Assembly (NCBI GenBank): GCA_034190875.2
Contig: CM067354.1
Location: forward strand, 35,433,707-35,497,706
Reading direction: 5' to 3'
Source of the DNA: Urechis unicinctus
Taxonomy: Eukaryota; Annelida; Polychaeta; Xenopneusta; Urechidae
Length of the DNA: 64,000 nucleotides
Each line of letters opens with the position of its first letter. Positions within the stretch are counted from its first letter, which is position 1. The notes beneath the pieces were generated by a model. That model saw only the letters and a program-made list of their open reading frames with translations. It searched no databases and had not been told where the DNA came from. A program made the translations under genes and the position numbers. Shown here piece by piece: positions 62,956 to 64,000 of the stretch.

Positions 62956-64000
62956 TATGCTTTGGAGAAATCTCGTGGCAGGTTCTTGCATAATTCTTCC
63001 GCAATTGTCATACAATGCACCTTCAAATATTTGTAAATTAGAAAACTGCCAGCAAGTTACATATGGTACAATCGTGACTTAACGTTCAACACTCCAATTT
63101 GATTAACATTCCAAATCGTTCCCAATTATGCCGTTGAGACAAATTTATATGCATGATGTGCGCACCAGGCACATGTTATGCTCTGCGCTGCAATGTACAG
63201 ACATCGCGGGATGTTATGTGCATCGCACATAATGCATACATAATATTACATACCTGCTCGTTATGTATCGACGGACGTCGATTAAAACGTAGTTACGTGT
63301 CAAGCATGTCACATAACAAAGACATACTTATTTTTCGGTAATGTGGAAGGCTCTTTCTAGTCTCAGAACCGGTTCGTTGCGCCATATTTTCTTAGTATTT
63401 AGATACCTGCCATGATGTTCATGCTATCATTGCAGGTTAAATAACATTCTGTTGCGATTAGTGTTGATCATTGCCACGATGAGTACCGTTCGCAATGGTG
63501 TTGTAGCTGATCATCCTCATGAAAGTGAAAAGTATCATGAATTAGTTGCACACACAGGTCTAGGTTTTAACGAAGATCAGCAATGGGCCATTTGACCGCT
63601 TTTTGTGGAAATATATCGATCTCTGTATATACTAAAATTCCAAGAATATCTGACAAAGGACATTCATATTCCCCCTACGTAATACAGGTAGAAAAAATCA
63701 GTCTTTTCCCCCAAAAATTATAGGTTTGTACGTTCTTTGCTGAAATTGTATCATAAACGTTGAATGAGCTACAGCGATAAACGGTGTAAAGATATATCTT
63801 TATCAAGCATATACCTTCAATTGACAGTGACTCTGCTGAATAATGACGCCAGACTAATCAATTTACTTGTGAGTTATGAACAACTCTGGACACGGTTAGG
63901 GCCAAGAAAGCATGTCGAAGCCACGCATTTGAATATTTAATACACTTTATCCATGTTGCTAGTTATGACGCAGTGAATGTTTTTATCTCTTATACAGATT
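62956..64000. other. Intergenic, no gene recognised
   Basis: Short frames only, up to the window end. Confidence 0.4.

Overview
The window is eukaryotic nuclear DNA and looks like a metazoan, probably a marine invertebrate. The reasons are AT-rich sequence, long (AT)n, (GT)n, (GA/AT)n and (GAT)n microsatellites, short GT-AG introns, CpG-containing promoter-like patches, AATAAA signals and a 100-base assembly gap. No prokaryotic feature is present. The species cannot be named from sequence alone.

Layout. (1) 1-4.7 kb: no gene seen; microsatellites and the gap (3057-3156). (2) 4.7-17.7 kb: the gene-bearing part. A small plus-strand gene (gene A, four exons, 5076-6254) faces a minus-strand gene start (gene C, from 7200 leftward). 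A tandem array of palindromic TATTGGGTC/GACCCAATA units (about 10.09-11.19 kb) lies about 0.9 kb upstream of the main find. Gene B (plus, 12068-15956) has 13 exons, all joined in phase, and its 437-residue product combines a PWWP/Tudor-like N-terminus, exon-repeat linkers, the C-terminal part of a tyrosine-recombinase fold and a Myb/SANT-like C-terminus. Related palindromes recur at both outer edges of this part (about 4.76-4.93 kb and 16.9 kb). (3) 17.7-57 kb: no convincing gene. It is a mosaic of old dispersed repeats in direct and inverted orientation, including a pair of 524-bp inverted arms 4.0 kb apart (22427-22950 and 26953-27476), three copies of a repeat family carrying a (GAT)n core, and microsatellites. 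(4) 58.06-62.96 kb: a 2.45-kb head-to-tail duplication whose copies differ largely by one-base indels, then unannotated sequence to the end.

The best-supported and most interesting item is gene B. It looks like an intact host gene built from phase-1 exons around a captured, probably non-catalytic recombinase fragment, next to an array of palindromes. All exon models here come from reading splice sites, frames and phases by eye. No homology search was run, and protein-family calls rest on remembered motif patterns.
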